Origin: Phycomyces blakesleeanus NRRL 1555(-)
Taxonomy: Eukaryota > Mucoromycota > Mucoromycetes > Mucorales > Phycomycetaceae
DNA: 64,000 nucleotides
Reading direction: 5' to 3'
NCBI RefSeq assembly: GCF_001638985.1
Contig: NW_017265140.1
Coordinates: 744,001-808,000 of the forward strand
In this document: piece by piece, positions 47,650-59,637 of the stretch
Numbering within the stretch: position 1 is the first letter of the stretch
Layout of the letters: each line of letters opens with the position of its first letter
Translations under genes and position numbers: made by a program
The notes under the pieces: generated by a model
Database searches by the model: none
Told to the model about the DNA's origin: nothing
What the model saw: the letters and a program-made list of their open reading frames with translations, nothing else

Positions 47650-48163
47650 AAGATGTTTAAATGCTATATAGCATGTCCTTTATTCTGACAATAAAAGTAA
47701 GAAACCAGGAGTATATTTAATAACAAGCATAATAAAGCAGAATATTATTAATACTAGTAGCCTTATATATATGGCTTTTGCTTTTTAATACAACAGCGAC
47801 TGTTACTAGTATTACTTCAAACACAATTGTCAAGAATATTAAGAATATTAAGAATATCAACTTAAATTACACATATTCATTGATCCATTTTCACCGCCAC
47901 ATTTCTTGAATGATATGTATTTCGTTCTGTTTTAAGGAGAGAGGAATATAAAGAAAGCAAATAGATAAAGAAAGAAGGAAAGGTTGGAATAGATAGTGAA
48001 ACTGATTAATGATACTAGCTGTGGCTGCAAGAATCATGATAATCACGATAATTACACTTGTGATAATCAGGACCAAACTGTATATACTAGTTAACCAGCT
48101 AATGTACATACATACATACATACATACATACATACATACGCACATGCACACACACACACACAC

Positions 48164-48205
<42 letters not shown>

Positions 48206-48570
48206 ATGTATATTAAGAAATTAAAGAAATACTTGTATTAAATATACTTCTTTTACAAATGCCTAGAGATGGCGTATATATATACAAAATACAATTATAA
48301 GAATATGTAAAAGTATGAAAAATAAGAAGAAGAAGAATACATAGATGTATATAAAAAAAAAGAAGCGAAAAAAAGGGAGTATTTATGTGTATATATGGAG
48401 TGTGTTGGGGGGATGCATAATCAGTAAGAATCTGTATGCCTATTTTATATATAAAAAGTATAGAATATAGAATAGAATACAAAAAATCAAAATCAAAATC
48501 AAAATCAAAATCAAAACCATAACCAAAAAAAAAAAAAGCATCTTGCGGCATAGCAGAAACTAAAGACTGG

Positions 48571-48605
<35 letters not shown>

Positions 48606-48685
48606 TATCCTCCTCCTCTCCACTCCCCCAATATATTAAATATATAAGTATATATAATACGTCCATGTGCAGTACTAAAACAAGA
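47573..48685. other. Intergenic, no gene seen
   Basis: Long (TA)n at about 47611-47646, an ACAT repeat at about 48105-48138 followed by (CA)n and (TA)n to about 48200, AAAATC repeats at about 48484-48514, and a T29 run at 48574-48602. Confidence 0.55.
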
Positions 48686-49016
48686 ATGGCTTGGTTTAAA
48701 GGTAAAATACATATTGTATATTTTATATGTATATTTATATATTTATATATTTATATATCAGAATTATACGGAAATGCTAAATGGGCCACTAAAATCCATA
48801 CTGGTAAAGATATATATATATACATACATACATTTACATACATTTACATATAAAATAGAATAAAACACCATCATTTTAATAAACCTTGACTTGCAAAAAA
48901 TAATAATAAAAAAAAATTATTATTATCATTATAGATACTTCTTCTTCTTCTTCTTCTTTCTCCTCTTTCCTTTAGTGACCTTATCGACCTTCAAATTCTC
49001 AGCTACTTTCAAATAG
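48686..49016 (+). CDS. Candidate three-exon microprotein (about 32 residues)
   Basis: Too short for standard ORF calling. Exons: 48686-48701, 48762-48803, 48976-49016. All donors are GTAAA and all acceptors AG; the frame is kept across both introns. The last acceptor follows a very strong polypyrimidine tract (CTTCTTCTT...CCTTTAG). The first two exons read MAWFKELYGNAKWATKIHT, and exon 3 adds VTLSTFKFSATFK and TAG. An in-frame ATG at 48665 would add seven residues. An alternative acceptor at 48934 also keeps frame and gives a Ser-rich end. I do not recognise the peptide. It could instead be the 5' untranslated exons of the downstream kinase gene, whose ATG is 100 bases further on. Confidence 0.35.
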
Positions 49017-49118
49017 TAACAATACTACCACTACGCTCAACAGCAACAAGGACAATACATACATGTTCATTTAATATATTATTATTATCACAATAATATA
49101 CATACAAGAACACCGCCA

Positions 49119-51271
49119 ATGCCATCAGATATACACCAACACGATTATCTACATCCTCAGCCAGCCATCACAGTCTCACCTCCACTCCAATCCCACCGCC
49201 GCAAAAAGAGTTTCTGTTTTCTCAATGACAGCCAATCCTCCGCCCCCGCCTTTGTAGTCAACTTTGGCCGTAAACTATCAAATCTTTCCCTCAGGCCCCC
49301 TTCCCCAGTATCCCCGGATGAAGGACCTTTCACGATTGGTGCTGCTGCAATTGCCGGATCTCTGGCCGCTGCTTTTGCTGTCAGTAGTCCAACCACATCC
49401 TCACCTACACATTCACCTACATCTACACCTACACCTACACCAAACACAAACACATCTTCATTATCACCTACATCAATATCAATATCGACATCCATAACCA
49501 CAAACACGACCACAGAAATGACATCTCTTTCTGCCGCCTCTGCTTGTGCTTGTGCTTCTGCTTATTCTTTTTCGAATTCTAGTGCTGGTGCTCACAAACT
49601 AGAATCAGCAACCAGCCCAATCAGCACCACCTCGACCCTGTCCTCAGTAACCTCCCTACTTCACCCAGACATGGCTGCACTGCCTCGTATCCAGACAGAT
49701 CTTCCCCTGACACCATCCACATTATCTCCTTCATCTTCCTGTGCAGATTCCCAGAGCCCTACAGACACACAACCACAAGCACAAGCACAGCCAGAAACAC
49801 CAACAATGATGAGTGAAATCAAAGCCGTGCTCACGACATACCAGGAAACTCGCCGACGCCGCCGCAGCAATTACCAGACCCACAAGAGTCGATCGACAAT
49901 CTCAGCAAATGTTCCATCTTGGAAATCAATCTATTCAAGAACGCCCGAAGGCTCCGACGAACAAGAAGAATCTTCGCGGGCCCAGCCGATGCTTCTGCAT
50001 CAGAAATATGGCGACCACCGCAAGGGACGCGTGGTAGGCACAGGTGCTACTGCAAAGATAAGGCTCTTGCAGGTCCCCCACAGCAACACCACCACCACCA
50101 ACACTACCAACAATAATATGAGCAGCTATGGTACTAGTAACAGTAATGGCTATAGTATTACTAAGCATAGATCAAGTCAATTACACGATCCAAACAATTA
50201 TAAAACCAAAAATATGAATACTGAAAACAGCAGTGGCAGTAACAGTAGCAGTAGCAGTAGCATCAATAACAGCAATAACAAAAACTACCGCAACAACCAC
50301 CGTAACCACAAGGCAGTGGTGGCAGTCAAGACATTCCGAAAACGAGACCGAGATGAGACCGAGCGATCATTTGATAAACGACTGATAAGCGAGTTCTGCA
50401 TCAGCAAAACACTTTCCCACAAACATGTAGTAGAAGTTTATGATCTATTAAAGGATTCCAAGGGTCGCTGGTGCAGTGTGATGGAATATGTATGTATAAA
50501 AACTGTCTTTTTCTTTTTGAACATATAATTTAATTTAATCAATTCAATTCAATTCAATTCAATTCAATTGATCAATTTTAATTACTTGATTAATTAAATG
50601 TGAATTTGAATTTAATTATCTATATATATATATATATTTGGGAATAGTGTTCGGGAGGTGATGTGTTTTCTGTCCTACAGAATTTCAATCTTCAGGACGA
50701 GGAAGTCGATTGCCTTTTCAAACAGCTCTTGCTCGGACTCAAGCACGTCCACGAATCTGGTGTAGCCCATCGCGACATCAAACCCGAGAACCTGATCATG
50801 ACAGCCGACGGGGTGCTCAAGATAGCCGATTTCGGGGTTGCCGATGTAGTCAAGTCCTGTTTCGACGACCATGAGCGGACGTCGTTTGGACAGTGTGGGT
50901 CCGAGCCTTACTGGCCTCCAGAGGTTCTCCAGCTCAACCATCTGACAGGCTATGATGGCCGGGCGGTCGATGTGTGGAGTGCGGCCGTCACTTGGCACTG
51001 TCTTGTCTTTCGCGAGATCCCGTTTGTCCAGGCATCAACTGAAGATCCAAAATACGCAGTATTTTTGGCTCGTCGGGAAACCCAGACCTGGCAGCCTCTA
51101 TCGAAATGCAACACGGCCGAAAAAGAGTGTCTCTATGGCATGCTCGATCCAGATCCTGAGACACGCTGGACAGTGGCTCGGTGCCTTACCTCTGACTGGG
51201 TGCGTTCCATCGAAACCTGCGATGCAGGACGGACGCAGATGGGCGGACGGCACAGACACCATGCTGTGTAA
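49119..51271 (+). CDS. Ser/Thr kinase, NPR/HAL5-like family
   Basis: Two exons, 49119-50489 and 50648-51271, about 664 residues. The N-terminal about 300 residues are Ser/Thr/Pro-rich and disordered, with TPTPTP and TNT repeats. The kinase domain starts near residue 300: a glycine loop VVGTGATAKIRLLQ, an Asn/Ser-rich insert, then VVAVKTFRKRDRDETERSFD, HVVEVYDLLKD, MEYCSGGDVFSVLQ (spanning the intron), VAHRDIKPENLI, IADFGVADV, GSEPYWPPEVL and VDVWSAAVTWHCLVF. The regulatory N-terminus, the E-x-C-ISK-x-L-x-H-x-H-V-V strand region and PPE in place of APE resemble the fungal NPR/HAL5 group that controls plasma-membrane transporters and ion homeostasis; the exact orthologue cannot be decided. The glycine-loop insert is about 85 residues of low complexity, unusual in that place. 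Confidence 0.88.
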
Positions 51272-51440
51272 CAGAAAAAGAAAAAGAAAGAATAACTATA
51301 ATCTAGAGTCAAGAAAAGAAAAGAAAAAGAAAAAGAAAAAAAATTCAAAAAAAGAAAGAAAGATAATCTTTTTTTTTTTTTTTTTTTTTTTTTTACCTGT
51401 TTGACTACCCCCACCCATCCGCCTATCTACCTATTCATCT

Positions 51441-51482
<42 letters not shown>

Positions 51483-52283
51483 TTGTTTGTATGCTTGTTC
51501 CTTTATATATATTACCTACCTTGCCAAAATTGATCAAATCAAATTAGATCAAATCAAATCAAATCAAAACTATTTTCTTTATCCTTATCATCCCTCAAAT
51601 GCATACATCAAACTTACCTCCACATTCGCACTTTCATATACAATAATAGATATTGAACACGCGTACACACATCACAATCTACATCTACATCTACACGCAT
51701 ACGCAGCACGCAGCACGCAGCACGCAGCATGCATATCTACACATCACCCTTACATATTACACGCATTCACAAAGATCCTGTTAAATACGATCCAATAAAT
51801 TTATATTATTTATTATAGATTTGTAATGTTTTCTATGAATTCATCTTGTGTTTTGTGTCATTATTTTTTTTTCTTAAAAAAAAAAGAGAGAGAGAGAGAG
51901 GAATGAATTTACTAAACAAAAACAACAACAGCTACAACAGCAGTAATAATAAAATATCCAATTGTTTTTATATCTGTACAGGTTTAATACCAATATTTAA
52001 AAAATAAATACTTGGATATGTACAATTTTTTTTATTTCTTGTTTACTACAGAATCTTATCTTTTTATTCTTATTTTTAATATATGTACAATTATATATAT
52101 ATATATATTAAATTAAATTAAATTAAATTAGTACTCAAAATGACACCAAAACACATACACACACACAGTAAGAGAGAAAAGGAGATGTGTATATAGATAT
52201 ATACACACAATATTTATTCTTGTTTCTTATCTTTTGTTTCCTGATTTTTATATTTTTATATATATATATATATTCTTTTTTTT
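51272..52283. other. Convergent intergenic spacer
   Basis: Between the 3' ends of the kinase and LHS1. Contains A- and T-rich homopolymers (T24 at about 51369-51392), a (GT)n run at about 51446-51478, ATCAAA repeats at about 51531-51566 and CAGCACG repeats at about 51705-51727. No gene is recognised. Confidence 0.55.
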
Positions 52284-52416
52284 TTACAACTCGTCGTGAG
52301 TATCATCTAAAGGAGGAGATTGTTCTGCCCGAGAAGACTGTTCTTGCTCTTGCTCTTGTGCTTGTTCTTGTGCTTGTTCAGACTTTTGCTTTTCATCAGA
52401 AGATGGCTTTATATCA

Positions 52417-52455
<39 letters not shown>

Positions 52456-52910
52456 TTATTAAAATCATAATTAGTCAATTGATTCTCTCTTTTCTTTGTT
52501 GTTTTTAAAGAAACAAAACAAAACAAAACAAAATAAAATAATACCTTTTTGGAAACCTTGGGCTTCTTTTTGGCCTTGAGTTTCAAAAGAGCGTCCTCGA
52601 CTAGGCGGTGGATGACGCTGGTTTCAGATGTGGTCAATGCAGGGTGGGCAAAGTTGGAAAGCACGTTTTGAGCGGCCAACTTTTCAGTGATCCACTTGTC
52701 CGCAGTTTCGGCTGTGGCCAGCAAGCTGTCCAGCTCTTCCTCGGTATGATACCGGTCTTCCTCAGGAGTAGCACGGATCACCTGGACAAATGTACGGGCC
52801 TGTTCGACGCCCTTATTGATCTTGTCGATATTATTTGGGCGTTCGAGATATTCAGTACGACGGAAAACAATCGGTTGTTCAAGCAATCTATAGAAATAGA
52901 AATGTAAATT

Positions 52911-52942
<32 letters not shown>

Positions 52943-53441
52943 GTAGACTTACTGTAACTTCTTGAGTCGATCAACATTGGCCGATGTTTCGGCATGTTCT
53001 CCTTCGTCATAGAGCCAGTCCGAGATCTCGGAAAGATGCTCTCTGAGTTTTTCCTGTTCTTCTTCGGTTGACACAATACCGACAGTATCATCATACAAAA
53101 AGTCCTGGAGGCGGTACACTGACGATTCCAATGCATTTCGAGATTCTTCGCGCAGACGACGCAGCTCATCCAATGTATCCAAAGCCTTGATACTAAACAA
53201 CAGTAACAACAACATAAAAATCAAATAATCAATTCATCAATTCGTATTATATAAATATTCTCAGCTTTACCGTTTGGCTGCCTCTGCCTTTTGTTCCTTT
53301 GACAATGGCAAGGGTCCAGTTGGAATGTATTCCAGGGCAAGGCTAATCTTGGTTACCGTAGGCTCCTTTTCCTTGACTGGTGGGGTTGATGCAGGGATTT
53401 TGGTTGCATTCTGAGAAGATCCGGCATCATCACTACCATCT

Positions 53442-53478
<37 letters not shown>

Positions 53479-56400
53479 TATCAGCATCAGCATCAGCATT
53501 ATCAGCAGTAGAACTTGAGGACTGGGACTGGTTCTTTTGGTTATCAGCTTCCACATGCTGTTGTTTGTTATACATCAGAAATATAATAAAAAATAAATAA
53601 AAAAGTATAATTAGTCATTAGTAATAATTAATAATAATTTTCTTATTTATATATATATATATATTTGATGGACCAGCTTTTAATTACCTCCAATGGTTCC
53701 TCTTTAGAAGCATCCTTGTCTTCCTTTGAACCAAAGAATGACTTTACCTTTTCTATAATTATAAATTATTATAAATTAACGTTAGAAACTATTTATATAT
53801 ATATATATATGCATGTATGCATATACACACTTAAATTATCAAGAAGCAAGAACAAACAAATATGTATAGTGTATTCCTATATTTCTAAATAGCTACATCA
53901 ATCTAAGCACAGTGAAAATGAGCTGAAATCACCTACCAGAAAAGGTAGACTTTGATCCCTCACCAATTTCAATGCTAACAGAGGCTTCTGGTACAGAAAT
54001 AAGGCCAGATTCTGACATCTCAATTGTAACGCGAACCTTGGGAGGGTTCTCTGATGCCTTGATCTCTTCACTGTATTTCTCCAAAGCCTCTGTCAAACCA
54101 GTAACCTTGATCTTGGCAATCTTGTCAAGTCCATGGTCCCTTTTTTTTTTTAAAAAAAAAAAAAAGAGAGAGAGTATAAATATTATGCGTATATTGGCGA
54201 GTAAATAGAGCCAAGCCAAGTACTGGTAGTAATACAACACAACATGTAAAAGGAAGAAACTTACTTTTCTTTAGTGGTAGGATTCTTTCCATAGGCCAAA
54301 TCAAATTCAAAGTCGGTTGTTCTTTTAAAGGTTACAATCTTGCGAGTGCCAATGGAGCCAAATTCCTTGAAAATTGTGGTGTGAATAGCTACACATTTTC
54401 AAATACACATTAATATAAATATAAAGTTGATTATTTAATTCATATATATATATATATTACCTCCATTGTTGCTGTTCTCGGGTTCATAGGTAGCTTCAAT
54501 AGGAAACACTGTTATATCCTTAATCTTGATCTGTTTTGTCAGTCTAAATTGGTTACTAAGAGAAGCACCACGGAAAGCAGCACCTAAAATATAAAATAAG
54601 AACCATTTTCTTTTCTTTTTTTTTGCATTGTTCTTTAACCTTACCCAATACTGCAGCCTCATCTCCATTAACATTCTTGGCAATCTTGGCACTATACACA
54701 CAAATTTATGTTAACAAAACTAATGCTAAAAGTAATAGTAATAGTAATAGTAATAGTAATAGTAATAGTAATAGTAATAGTAAAATATATGTCTTTGTTT
54801 TAATTACCTTCCTACGGATTTAGCCAAGGCTCTTTGGACAGAAGGGATGCGAACACTTCCACCAACCAACACAATAGATTTGATATCATCCTTTACAAAA
54901 TAAAATAATCATCGATTAATTAGTACATACATACATATACTCAATCAATTGATTAATTAAATGTTACACACCACTTTCATGTTGGCAGCCAAAAGAGCAG
55001 TCTCGATTGGCTTGTTAATGCGCTCCAACAAATCAGCACAGAGTCTTTCCAATTCAACTCTAGAGACCTTCATCTTAAAGTCAATTCCCTCATGAAGACC
55101 TTCCAACTATATATTAAAAAAAATAACCAATTGAGTTGAGTACATCCTTCAAATAAATAAATATATATATAAATAAATATATAAATAAATAAAAGTATTT
55201 ACTTACAGATGCACCAGTTTCAGTGTTTGCACTCAAGATTTGCTTGACACGTGTGGCTTCCTTCAGGAGTCTGGCCATGGCACCATCAGAAGCAGTAATG
55301 TCAGTCTTGACAGCATTCTTATGCATCTTCATAAACCCCTTTGCGAGATGCTGCTGCAGGCGGACATCAAACTCATAACCGCCAAGCGTCTGATCAAACC
55401 CAACCGACTTGACTTCGATCTGAGGGTGGGACTTGGTACGCTTGCCCTCTTTGAATTCGGCATTCGAGAATGAGACCAGAGAGGCAACAGTGGATCCAGC
55501 GCCCATATCATAAAAGATGTGGTACTCGGGAGTTTTTTCAAACTGACGGTTCATTGCATAATTGAGAGCAACTGTTGTTTGTTTTATATATATATATAAG
55601 TTTTTGATTTACATTTACATGTTATGTTATGTTATGTTTGTATTTGTGTATTTATTTGAGTCTAATTGGTTTTTTTTTTAACATTTATATTTACCTGCTG
55701 TTTCATCATGCATCAAGGAAAGTACTTTGAGGCCAGCCAATTCAGCGGCATCAAGAATAGCCTGTCTTTCATATTGATTGGCAAATGGAGTAACCTATAT
55801 AATTTGTTTTTTTTTAAAGAAAAAAAAACAAGGGGTAAAATGTATAAATATAAAGGTACAAGATATACACACACATATGTATGTATTGCCATTGAAAATC
55901 AGAAGGGGGAGGGGAGTATGGGATAAAGAAAGAAAGAAAGAAAAGGAATAGTTGTCTATGCAATTATCACTATTTCTTCTTCTTCTTTTTTTTTTTTGGA
56001 TCTTGATTTGTCTTACCGTAATAACAACATCCTTGACATCTTCACCAGCAGTATTGATAGCCTGTTGTCTGGCAGTTTGGAATTGATAGGCAATCAGTTC
56101 CTCAACGGTCAATACATCGGTGTCGTTGTGGTGAAAAGCAGGCATATTTGTACGCGAAGGATCAAGGACCATTGTGTTCACAAATCTGTGGCGGAACTCT
56201 TCGCAATGCTTATCATCATAAGGTTTACCGAGTACACTCTTGAGGTTGAAATAAGTGAATTGAGGGAATCTACCGGCCTATTTGAAGAAAAAGAAAATGG
56301 ATTTAAGTATTTTAAGCATATGCCTATATCTTAATTAACCTTTTCCCTTTCTCTCTTTCTTATCTTTTTATTTAATTAATTAATTAAACAACACAAACTA

Positions 56401-56715
56401 TCACCAAGACAATGTATTCCAATAAACAGGTCCATAATTATTATGTATATATATATATATATACTATTTTACCAAACTAATGGCGTCTGAGCCATAAATT
56501 CGAACGTTATCACGAATAGTCACGACAGACTGAGTCTTTCTTTTGGAGTCTTTGTTGAGAGCAACGTCAAGAGGAATGCCAGATTTGATTAAGCCAACTT
56601 TGAACCATTCCGTTCCATAGTCTATTGACATTACAGCGGCATCAGCGCCCTGAGGTACAAGAATACTTAGGAGCGCGGCTGTGAAAAATAGTCCACAAAT
56701 CCAACGAGGTATCAT
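52284..56715 (-). CDS. LHS1: ER-lumenal Hsp70-like chaperone Lhs1/HYOU1 (GRP170)
   Basis: Large Hsp70 of the ER lumen; acts as nucleotide-exchange factor for BiP/Kar2 and holds unfolded proteins. Fifteen exons: 56715-56473, 56277-56017, 55794-55695, 55571-55207, 55106-54972, 54890-54808, 54691-54645, 54583-54461, 54388-54265, 54139-53937, 53752-53688, 53557-53271, 53192-52953, 52887-52545, 52406-52284; 913 residues. Evidence: a signal peptide (about 1-26, [17 protein letters not shown]), then [17 protein letters not shown]; ATPase motifs [19 protein letters not shown] and [17 protein letters not shown]; substrate domain; an acidic/alanine-rich linker with a polyAla run; a helical C-domain; and a terminal HDEL retention signal. 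Family size is about 850-1000 residues. The acceptor of exon 10 follows a poly-A stretch, not pyrimidines. It diverges from TFB4 with 473 bases between starts. Confidence 0.95.
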
Positions 56716-57050
56716 TGGAATACTTTTGTGTGCGTGTGTGTGTGTACGTAAAAAGGATAAAGCTTGCTTTCTTGTTTTTTTTGGTTTTTTTTTTTAGAAT
56801 AAAATATTAAAAGAAGAGAAATAAAGGATAAAAGGAAAGCAAATCAAAAGGACAAATAAAGAGTATAGAAAGCAAAGAAAGAAAGAAAGGTGTATATGTA
56901 TATAAATATATATATATTTTGCTTAATTATTTCATAATTTATATCATCTTTTTCATAACTTGTCCAGTCGTAATTGGTGGGATCGATAGCGGAACCTCTT
57001 GTCAAGCAGTCACACGCACGTTCAAGATCCAAAGCAACAGTAGCATAACC

Positions 57051-57084
<34 letters not shown>

Positions 57085-57188
57085 AAAGGGGGGAATAAAT
57101 TAAACAAAAAGAACAACAACAGCAATAATAATCTAGAGTAGTTTTAGGCTATCATTTGTACAAATTAAAACTAAAAATAATAACAATA
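56716..57188. promoter_or_regulatory. Bidirectional promoter region of LHS1 and TFB4
   Basis: Only 473 bases separate the divergent start codons. The region includes GA/CT tracts (+ strand GA at 57060-57083), a (GT)n tract just before the LHS1 start (about 56724-56741, CT/CA on the coding strand) and homopolymers. No unfolded-protein-response element could be identified by eye. A coding-like minus-strand frame lies inside it (see separate entry). Confidence 0.5.
56925..57050 (-). pseudogene. Orphan coding-like fragment inside the LHS1/TFB4 promoter
   Basis: The minus strand reads GYATVALDLERACDCLTRGS, then AIDPTNYDWTSYEKDDINYE, in one frame, with amino-acid use typical of real proteins and unlike the surrounding simple sequence. 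There is no ATG in frame and no AG acceptor upstream, only CT and GT repeats, so it has no obvious way of being expressed. It may be the remains of a gene that once stood between LHS1 and TFB4. I do not recognise the family. Confidence 0.25.
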
Positions 57189-59167
57189 ATGAAGGACGCG
57201 TCAACTAGTGAAGGTAATACGAGCTACATTACTTTCAAAAGATATACATTAGCATTTAGCATTGACATTCTTGTTATGATCATTTATGTTATTCTTCTCT
57301 TTGTTTCGTATATGTTTTTTTTTTAAAAAAAAATAAAGATGATTCCAATCTACTTGTACTCATCATTGACACTAATCCCTTTGTCTGGGCTGAATCTGCA
57401 AAGGCAACTGTGCCACTATCCCTTGATGATGCTCTACGACAGATCTTAATCTTTATCAATGCTCATCTTGCTTTAAAATACAATAATAAAGTGACAGTAA
57501 TCGCAAGTCATGTTGGACACAGGTAAACAGCGAGAGTTTCTTTCTTCCTTTCTTCTTTGGCTTTGTTTGTGTCTTTTTCTGTAGTGTCCTTTAATGATTT
57601 ATATTGTTGGATCATACTTTATATATAATCATAATACTAATAATAAAAGAGTGTTAATAAATCTGATCAATCAAACGTATATATTCGTATGTATATCTAT
57701 ATATCTGTCTATCTGTCATAATCTACAGTAAATTTCTTTATCCACTTCCGAATGAAGAAACTGTTCAAATCAAAAGCAATAATGGCAGTCGACGAAATGC
57801 CAACATGTATCCCAATTTTCAATTTGTGACAGACCAGATTGTCAGTAGTTTACAAGAACTATTTGCAAATACCGATCCATCATCTCTTCAAGAAGGTCCA
57901 GGTATAAATTACAACAAATGAATAAAGGAATGAATGAGAAAGAAGAAGAAGAAGAAGAAATACGGATAGATTTTTTAAAGAATATATATATACATTTAAT
58001 TTACAGGAACCTCATCAATGGTGACTGGTGCATTCTCAATGGCACTCTGTTGTAAGTTAGGTCACACAAAGACTCTTGTGTATATAAAAATATCTATTGT
58101 TTTCTGTGGTGTATTGACTATGCATCAAAAATATTGATGTGCGTTTAAAGACATCCATCGTATCACAAAACAGGATGAACTTGGTCACATCAAGCCGCGT
58201 ATTCTCATATTATCAGTTTCACCTGATTCAGCATCTCAATATATTCCATTAATGAATTGTATTTTCTCAGCCCAAAAAGCAGTAAGTTACTAGAGATAGA
58301 GAGAAATTATAATAACAATAATAATAATAATATTAATGTATTTGATGTAGAGTATTCCTGTGGATGTGTGCAAGATTTACGGAGAAGAAACTGCATTCCT
58401 TCAACAGGCTTCCAATATCACTGGAGGTGTTTATGTGAAAGTAGACAATAGTCAGGCATTGTTACAATATCTAATGGTTAGTTATCGACAAGTAATAAGC
58501 AGTAGACAATACTCTAATCATATTGCTGTTGTTGTTCATTTACTTTTTTATTAGTTTGCTTTCTTACCTGAAAGATATGCACGAAACTATCTAAACTTAC
58601 CCAACCAAGATCAAGTGGATTTCAGAGCTGCCTGCTTTTGTCACAAGAAAATTGTTGATATTGGTTATGTATGTTCTGTATGCTTATCAAGTAAGTTGTT
58701 TCTTTTTTTTTCTGGGACAAAATGGGGGGGGGAGGAGGGTTTAAACATATTACAAATATATGGGCCGATGTTTTTCTTAAATATTATATATATAAATGTA
58801 TGTATGTATGTATGTATGTATGTATGTTAATCGAAACTCGCTTTGCAGTCTTTTGTTCTTGGTCCCCAGTCTGCTCAACATGCAAGTAAGTTACCTGGGG
58901 CCTTTAGTATATATATATATATATATTTGTTTGTGACTTGGTTAGAAGAAAAAACATGAGATACTGAGAATGATCTTGTGTACATTCACAAGCAAGGGAA
59001 AGAAAATACAAAAACATAGTTAATATTAATCTATATACGCGCGGGTGTGTGTGTGTGTGTGCTTATGATTGTGTAGAACCAAATTTGCATTTAGACCCAT
59101 GCTTCCACCTGCTGGAAATCGGCCTAAAATTGGAGGACCCATTCGAGGCTCTCCTGCTCCCAATTAA
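57189..59167 (+). CDS. TFB4: TFIIH core subunit Tfb4/p34 (GTF2H3)
   Basis: Part of the TFIIH core, used in RNA polymerase II initiation and nucleotide excision repair. Nine exons: 57189-57213, 57339-57522, 57729-57901, 58007-58051, 58151-58281, 58351-58476, 58555-58690, 58849-58885, 59077-59167; 315 residues, normal for p34. The N-terminal part is a von Willebrand A-like fold, LLVLIIDTNPFVWAESAKAT at its first strand, with SKFLYPLPNEE and RILILSVSPDSASQYIPLMN following. The signature ASIPVDVCKIYGEETAFLQQ then ASNITGGVY is visible. The C-terminal C4-type zinc segment reads CFCHKKIVDIGYVCSVCLS and IFCSWSPVCSTCKTKF. The acidic metal-site motif of true VWA proteins is changed to DTNP, as in the family. 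It is convergent with CDC7, with about 175 bases between stops. Confidence 0.95.
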
Positions 59168-59342
59168 AATAAATAAATAAGTAACCATAGTAATTATAGT
59201 AATAGTGTCTTTCGAGACAATAAGATCGAAATATGTATCTTTGATGATATTAAGTGTAAATAAAGGAAATAAAATAAAATAATATATTGTTATTATTATC
59301 ATTATTATTATCATCAAATTATTTACTACTAAAAACCACCAC

Positions 59343-59605
59343 CTATTTGAGGAATGGGTGTTCTAAAGCTTCAGCTGCAGTAATCCGCTCATCACTTTTT
59401 AGAGCTAGGCACTTGGTCATCAGATCGATTGCGTTCTTTAGATCGGTTTGATTCCAGGCTTCAAACATCCGTGAATTCAAGGTTTTACAAATACTGCCCA
59501 GATTGTAAGGTCCTTGATTGATAGATGGGATATTTGTTTCAAATGTACGATCTACAGAGCAAAGCAAAGAAAAGTCAATTATTATTCTTATATGTTAATA
59601 ATCCC

Positions 59606-59637
<32 letters not shown>

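Noticed and set aside
54731..54781. AGTAAT tandem repeat in an LHS1 intron as a possible CRISPR-like or regulatory array
   Set aside because: It is a plain 6-bp microsatellite without spacers, inside an intron.
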